NCBI GenBank assembly: GCA_018400355.1
Contig: JAGYMV010000002.1
Coordinates: 1-28,736, forward strand
Reading direction: 5' to 3'
From: Wenzhouxiangella sp.
GTDB taxonomy: Bacteria; Pseudomonadota; Gammaproteobacteria; Xanthomonadales; Wenzhouxiangellaceae
Length of the DNA stretch: 28,736 bases
The notes below the pieces were generated by a model, which worked only from the letters and a program-made list of their open reading frames with translations, searched no databases and was not told where the DNA came from. A program made the position numbers and the translations under genes. Below are positions 24,789-28,736 of the stretch, one piece after another; position 1 is the first letter of the stretch; each line of letters begins with the position of its first letter.

Positions 24789-26107
24789 GCCAGCCATTCT
24801 AACTGAGCGCCTAGGCGATTCAAGTCATCGACAAACCCCGGATAGCTTGTCTGCATCCAGTGGGCATCGCGGATTGTGATTGGGCTCTGTGCCACCAACC
24901 CCAGCACAGCGAAAGTCATTGCAATGCGGTGATCGCCCCCACACTCCACCACCCCGCCTTTGACGCGACCACCACGAACAAGCGCACCGTCTGATGTTTC
25001 TTCAACATCCACGCCCAGCTTGAGAAGCTCAGAACACATCAAGGCCAAACGATCCGACTCTTTTACACGCAACTCTTCGGCGCCCACAATGCTCGTCTCG
25101 CCTTCGGCCAAAGCAGCCATGCCCATGATGATTGGGAACTCATCAATCGCCAGTGGCACCCATTCCGGCGGGATGCCGTGTCCTTTTAGAGACGCACTTT
25201 TGATCGCAATGGTCCCAATGGGCTCACCCGTGGATCGTGCATCCACCCTGACATCAAAGGCACCACCCATGGCATCGATCACACGCAATATCCCATCCCG
25301 TGTTGGGTTTAAGCCCACGTGCTCTAGTACGATGTCAGATCCTGGGACCAACAAACCTGCTGCCATAACAAAAGCCGCCGAGCTGATGTCCCCGGGTACT
25401 TCAAAAACGCCCGACTCTAACGTTTGGCCCCCGAACACTGAGACCTCGGTCTCGCTGATTCGGTCGACCTCAACGCCATAGGCCTGCAACAAACGCTCCG
25501 TATGATCTCTGCTCGGCGCGGGTTCTATGACCCGGGTCTCGCCCGAAGCGTTCAGGGCAGCCAACAAAATAGCCGACTTGACCTGGGCACTGGCGACCTT
25601 GAGGGTCTGGGTTTGCCCAGACAACTGGCGGGGACGAACAAACAATGGCGCGCACCCATGGCTTGCATCAATGTCACCGCCCAACGCCTGTAAAGGCTCC
25701 ACAATGCGCATCATGGGTCGGCGACTCAAAGACGCATCGCCCGTCAGCTGGATGCATTGGTTGGTAAATTTCGGATGGCTGCCCAGACCAGCCAACAGGC
25801 CCGCCATCAGCCGGATGCCCGTCCCCGAATTGCCAAAATCGAGTGGCGCTTGGGGGGCATGCAGGTCGCCACCTTCAATAACCAAGTCAAAGCCTTGGGG
25901 CGTTCTTGTCCACTCAATCCGCGCCCCCAGCGCTTCGGTGGCGACCGCTGTGGCAATGGTATCGGCACTGTCCAAGAATCCCCGAACATGACTGGTGCCC
26001 TTAGCCAGCGCGCTCAACAACGCCAGGCGGTGCGACACCGACTTGTCTCCAGGTGGGCGGTAATGGCCTGCCAAGGGCGAGGCAACCGGGGATGATTTCA
26101 GGTCCAT
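24785..26107 (-). CDS. aroA: EPSP synthase, class II type
   Basis: This 440-residue enzyme catalyses the sixth shikimate step, joining PEP to shikimate-3-phosphate. It has PPGDKSVSHR (18-27), FGNSGTGIRLMAGLL (91-105), DEFP (322-325) and EELRVKESDR (344-353). All four motifs used to define class II EPSP synthases are present: GDKS (20-23), SAQVK (173-177), RDHTE (200-204) and NPTR (267-270). The residue equivalent to E. coli Gly96 is Gly95, not the Ala of the tolerant CP4 enzyme. It is a stand-alone protein, whereas pseudomonads fuse it to prephenate dehydrogenase. Its ATG overlaps the hisC stop by one base (TGATG), and its stop overlaps cmk. Confidence 0.96.
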   Translation of the reverse strand: MDLKSSPVASPLAGHYRPPGDKSVSHRLALLSALAKGTSHVRGFLDSADTIATAVATEALGARIEWTRTPQGFDLVIEGGDLHAPQAPLDFGNSGTGIRLMAGLLAGLGSHPKFTNQCIQLTGDASLSRRPMMRIVEPLQALGGDIDASHGCAPLFVRPRQLSGQTQTLKVASAQVKSAILLAALNASGETRVIEPAPSRDHTERLLQAYGVEVDRISETEVSVFGGQTLESGVFEVPGDISSAAFVMAAGLLVPGSDIVLEHVGLNPTRDGILRVIDAMGGAFDVRVDARSTGEPIGTIAIKSASLKGHGIPPEWVPLAIDEFPIIMGMAALAEGETSIVGAEELRVKESDRLALMCSELLKLGVDVEETSDGALVRGGRVKGGVVECGGDHRIAMTFAVLGLVAQSPITIRDAHWMQTSYPGFVDDLNRLGAQLEWLA

Positions 26108-27243
26108 CAGGCTGACTGGATGTGCTCTAAGACATCGGCCAGCGTTTGCAGCAAGCGTTCGTTTTGCAAGGCAGTGCCTACCGTAATCCGAAGTGACTGG
26201 GCCAAGCCATAGTTGGCCACTGGTCTGACGATCACCCCCTGCTTCATTAACTCGGCATTGATTTGTTGAATGGGGCGATCAAAATGCGCCAACACGAAGT
26301 TGGCTGCAGATGGGCTGACGGTGACCCCAAGTGCCTCTAATCCATGTTTGAGCTGAACCAAGCCCTGTTCGTTCATTGCACAGCTCTGTTCGATGAATGC
26401 TTGGTCTTGCAGCGCCACCCGTGCCGCTTCCAGTCCCAACGCACTGACATTAAACGGTGGCCTGACTCTGTTAAGAAGATCGGTGATGCCTGGATTGGCT
26501 AAGGCATAACCCACACGCAAAGCAGCCAAGCCATAGGCCTTAGAAAATGTCCGTGTCACCACGAGGTTTGGAAACATCTCAAGCCAGGTGCTGGCATCAC
26601 CCAATACGTCGCCTTGGCCATATTCTGTATACGCCTCGTCGACCACACAAATCACATGAGGAGGCAGGGACCCAATGAAGTCGCGCAAACGGTCTTGACT
26701 CAACCACGTCCCAGTTGGGTTGTTCGGGTTGGCCACAAACACCAAGCGTGTGTGCTCATCGATTGCACCATACATGGCCCTGAGATCATGCCCCAATGCC
26801 ATTGGATGACCCACCGGCAGCGCGGGCACCTGCTGATGCTTCGCCCCCATCATCTGTGTGACGATGGGATAGACCGCAAAGGCATACTGAGAATAAACGG
26901 CGGCCACACTGGGGTTTAGAAATACCTGCGCCAAAAAGACCAAGACTTCGTTGGAGCCATTACCAAGCGTGATGCACTCAGGTGGCAAGCCGTGGTGCTC
27001 GGACAGCGCTTTTTTTAAATAAAACCCATTGGCATCGGGATAGAGGTGGAGCCCTTCTAATCCCTGCTTAAGTGCTTCGGTGACCTTTGGGCTCGCGCCC
27101 AACGGATTTTCATTTGATGCCAATTTGATGGAGTCAGAAATTCCGAGCTCGCGCTCTAGCTCCTCAACAGGCTTCCCTGGGGTATACGGAACCAATTCCG
27201 ATACAGCTCGATTGGCAAGATCCAAATAGTCCTTGGCTTGCAT
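26107..27243 (-). CDS. hisC: Histidinol-phosphate / aromatic aminotransferase (HisC type)
   Basis: This 378-residue class I/II PLP aminotransferase has KLASNENPLGASPKV near 40-54, ANPNNPTGT at 171-179, and VDEAYTEYG near 201. The PLP lysine is K235 in TFSKAYGLAALRVGY. HisC makes histidinol phosphate from imidazole-acetol phosphate. Copies in aromatic clusters, such as hisC2 of pseudomonads, often also transaminate prephenate or phenylpyruvate. Here it directly follows pheA, sharing one base (TAATG), and precedes aroA, so a role in phenylalanine/tyrosine synthesis is likely. Sequence alone does not separate the two activities. Confidence 0.92.
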   Translation of the reverse strand: MQAKDYLDLANRAVSELVPYTPGKPVEELERELGISDSIKLASNENPLGASPKVTEALKQGLEGLHLYPDANGFYLKKALSEHHGLPPECITLGNGSNEVLVFLAQVFLNPSVAAVYSQYAFAVYPIVTQMMGAKHQQVPALPVGHPMALGHDLRAMYGAIDEHTRLVFVANPNNPTGTWLSQDRLRDFIGSLPPHVICVVDEAYTEYGQGDVLGDASTWLEMFPNLVVTRTFSKAYGLAALRVGYALANPGITDLLNRVRPPFNVSALGLEAARVALQDQAFIEQSCAMNEQGLVQLKHGLEALGVTVSPSAANFVLAHFDRPIQQINAELMKQGVIVRPVANYGLAQSLRITVGTALQNERLLQTLADVLEHIQSA

Positions 27244-28346
27244 TACGAGGACACACTCTCAATGGCGCGCGGATAAGAACCCAGCACCTTCACCAACCGC
27301 GCCTGCGCTTCCAACTCAGCCATCGAACGCTGCAATGGCTCATCATCGACATGCCCATCCAGATCAATGAAAAAGACATAATCCCAGCGCCCTTGTCGAG
27401 ACGGCCTGGATTCAATCCGGCTCATATTGACGCCGTGTCTTGAAAGCGGCTCAATCATTTTAAACAGCGCACCTGGGCCGTCGCTTCCCGCCACCAACAA
27501 GGTCGTTTTATCGTCGCCAGACGGTGGCAACAAAGAACGCCCGAGAACCAAAAATCGGGTGGTGTTGTCAACGTGGTCTTCAATGTTGCCAAACAAAACG
27601 GGCAAGGAATACACCTCTGATGCATGACGGCCCGCTATGGCTGCCGCATCATCCATTTGTCTCACGCGGCGAGCCGCCTCTGCGTTGCTAGAAACGCCAA
27701 TCAATTCAGCCTCGGGCAAGTTGGCAGCCAACCAATGCTTGCATTGGGCCAGTGACTGTTGATGGGCATAGACGCGCTGAACCTGCTCGAGAGATTTGAC
27801 ATGCGTGAGCAGATGCTGATGGATCCGCAACTCCACTTCAGCGGCAATTTTGATATCGGAATGCAAGAACATATCTAAGGTGTGAGAAACAATGCCTTGT
27901 GTGGAGTTCTCCACAGGCACCACACCGAAATCCGCCTCGCCTGCTTGCACTTGTAAAAACACATCCTCAATCGATGGCTGCGCGATGGCGCTGACCGAAT
28001 GCCCAAACTGCCGATAAACGGCTTGTTGGGTGAACGTTCCCTCGGGCCCGAGATAGGCGATGCGCATCGGCTCTTGCTGAGCCAAACACGCCGACATGAT
28101 TTCTCGGAACACGCGCAGCATGACTGAGTCATTCAGGCATTGATCCACACCTTGGTTGCGTTCAATCACTTTTCTTAAAACTTGTGCTTCCCGGTCGGGC
28201 CGATAATACGCACTGGCTTCGTCCAAATTGCCTTTGGCTTGGCGAACCTGGGCCGCCAATTGGGCACGCTGATTGATCAATGCCTGGATTTGGGCATCGA
28301 CCTCATCAATGTCTTTTCGAATGGTATCGAGCGACGGATCAGCCAT
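27243..28346 (-). CDS. pheA: Bifunctional chorismate mutase / prephenate dehydratase
   Basis: This 367-residue P-protein has an AroQ-type chorismate mutase at 5-90 (IRKDIDEVDAQIQALINQRA), and a prephenate dehydratase at about 94-275. The dehydratase has YLGPEGTFTQQAV, VPVENSTQGIV and the catalytic TTRF at 262-265. A C-terminal ACT domain has GPGALFKM near 290 and the Phe-binding ESRP at 312-315. It turns chorismate into phenylpyruvate and should be feedback-inhibited by phenylalanine, because both ACT motifs are intact. It overlaps serC by 8 bases and hisC by one. Length is usual for the family. Confidence 0.97.
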   Translation of the reverse strand: MADPSLDTIRKDIDEVDAQIQALINQRAQLAAQVRQAKGNLDEASAYYRPDREAQVLRKVIERNQGVDQCLNDSVMLRVFREIMSACLAQQEPMRIAYLGPEGTFTQQAVYRQFGHSVSAIAQPSIEDVFLQVQAGEADFGVVPVENSTQGIVSHTLDMFLHSDIKIAAEVELRIHQHLLTHVKSLEQVQRVYAHQQSLAQCKHWLAANLPEAELIGVSSNAEAARRVRQMDDAAAIAGRHASEVYSLPVLFGNIEDHVDNTTRFLVLGRSLLPPSGDDKTTLLVAGSDGPGALFKMIEPLSRHGVNMSRIESRPSRQGRWDYVFFIDLDGHVDDEPLQRSMAELEAQARLVKVLGSYPRAIESVSS

Positions 28347-28736
28347 GTTGACGTTCGAACTCTCTCATAAACTCGACCAGCGCCACAACGGCTTGGTCCT
28401 CAATGGCATTATAGAGACTTGCGCGCAATCCGCCTACCGCACGGTGCCCTTTCAAGCCAAGCAGACCCGAGGCAGTGGCTTCCTGAACAAACAAGGCCTC
28501 GAGCCTTGCATCCGACAGCCAAAACGGAACGTTCATGACCGATCGCGCTGTCTGCTCGACCGGGCTTTGATAAAACCCGCTCGCATCAATGCATTCATAG
28601 AGCCTGCTGGCCTTGCGCCGATTGAGTGCATCGATCGCTGCCAAGCCACCACAGCGCTCGATCCACCGACACATCTCCAAGGCCACCCACCAAGCGAATG
28701 TTGTGGGCGTGTTGAGCATCGAGTCTGACTCCACCC
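28339..28736 (-). CDS. serC: Phosphoserine aminotransferase (C-terminal part, cut by window end)
   Basis: This is the last 132 or so residues of SerC; the frame runs off the window at 28736. Matching landmarks are ESDSMLNTPTTFAWW, ARSVMNVPFWL, GLKGHRAVGGLRASLYNA and the ending EFMREFERQHG. SerC transaminates 3-phosphohydroxypyruvate to phosphoserine, and also serves vitamin B6 synthesis. The serC-pheA order is the usual start of this cluster in pseudomonads and relatives. The TGA at 28339-28341 lies inside the pheA start region (8-base overlap). Confidence 0.95.
   Translation of the reverse strand, partial: VESDSMLNTPTTFAWWVALEMCRWIERCGGLAAIDALNRRKASRLYECIDASGFYQSPVEQTARSVMNVPFWLSDARLEALFVQEATASGLLGLKGHRAVGGLRASLYNAIEDQAVVALVEFMREFERQHG

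Overview
The window is core-type chromosome of a moderately GC-rich gammaproteobacterium. The main pointer is the minus-strand order serC-pheA-hisC-aroA-cmk-rpsA-ihfB-lapA-lapB, a classic gammaproteobacterial arrangement. A split System I cytochrome c maturation cluster (separate ccmH and ccmI, as in pseudomonads) and a Mla phospholipid-transport operon support this. I cannot name the genus from sequence alone; a free-living aerobic marine or soil lineage is a guess. Coding density is very high. No gap exceeds about 160 bases, and I see no rRNA, tRNA, IS element, phage gene or CRISPR array.

Layout. (1) Bases 1-4055, plus strand: the end of mlaC, then mlaB, mlaA, kbl (glycine C-acetyltransferase) and a Baeyer-Villiger-type flavin monooxygenase, all overlapping at their ends. 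(2) 4094-10624, plus strand: a complete ccmABCDEFGHI cluster, including a 52-residue ccmD. (3) 10652-11548, minus strand: a YfcH-type SDR protein. (4) 11621-15039, minus strand: a glutaryl-CoA dehydrogenase-like gene followed by a fused alpha/beta E1 of a 2-oxoacid dehydrogenase. (5) 15147-15871, plus strand, divergent from (4): two overlapping genes for small exported monoheme cytochromes c, with a consensus -10 box upstream and a hairpin after them. (6) 28736-15896, minus strand: serC (cut by the window edge), pheA, hisC, class II-type aroA, cmk, rpsA, ihfB, lapA, lapB, a WbpL-type sugar-phosphate transferase, a WbpM/PglF-type 4,6-dehydratase, a serine esterase and nfuA.

How the genes work together. 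Mla proteins, LapA/LapB and the WbpL/WbpM pair all serve the outer membrane: phospholipid asymmetry, LPS control and O-antigen initiation. The Ccm proteins attach heme to exported apocytochromes such as the two small ones at 15147-15871. serC, pheA, hisC and aroA cover serine and aromatic amino acid synthesis, while cmk, rpsA and ihfB are housekeeping genes. The gcdH-like and E1 genes suggest a route from a 2-oxoacid, possibly 2-oxoadipate, through glutaryl-CoA to crotonyl-CoA.

I found no clearly undescribed system. The points most worth a second look are the O-antigen locus reduced to its two initiating genes, the E1/GcdH pairing, the two cytochromes that resemble a split cytochrome c4, the class II EPSP synthase in an aromatic cluster without tyrA, and kbl without tdh but joined to a monooxygenase.
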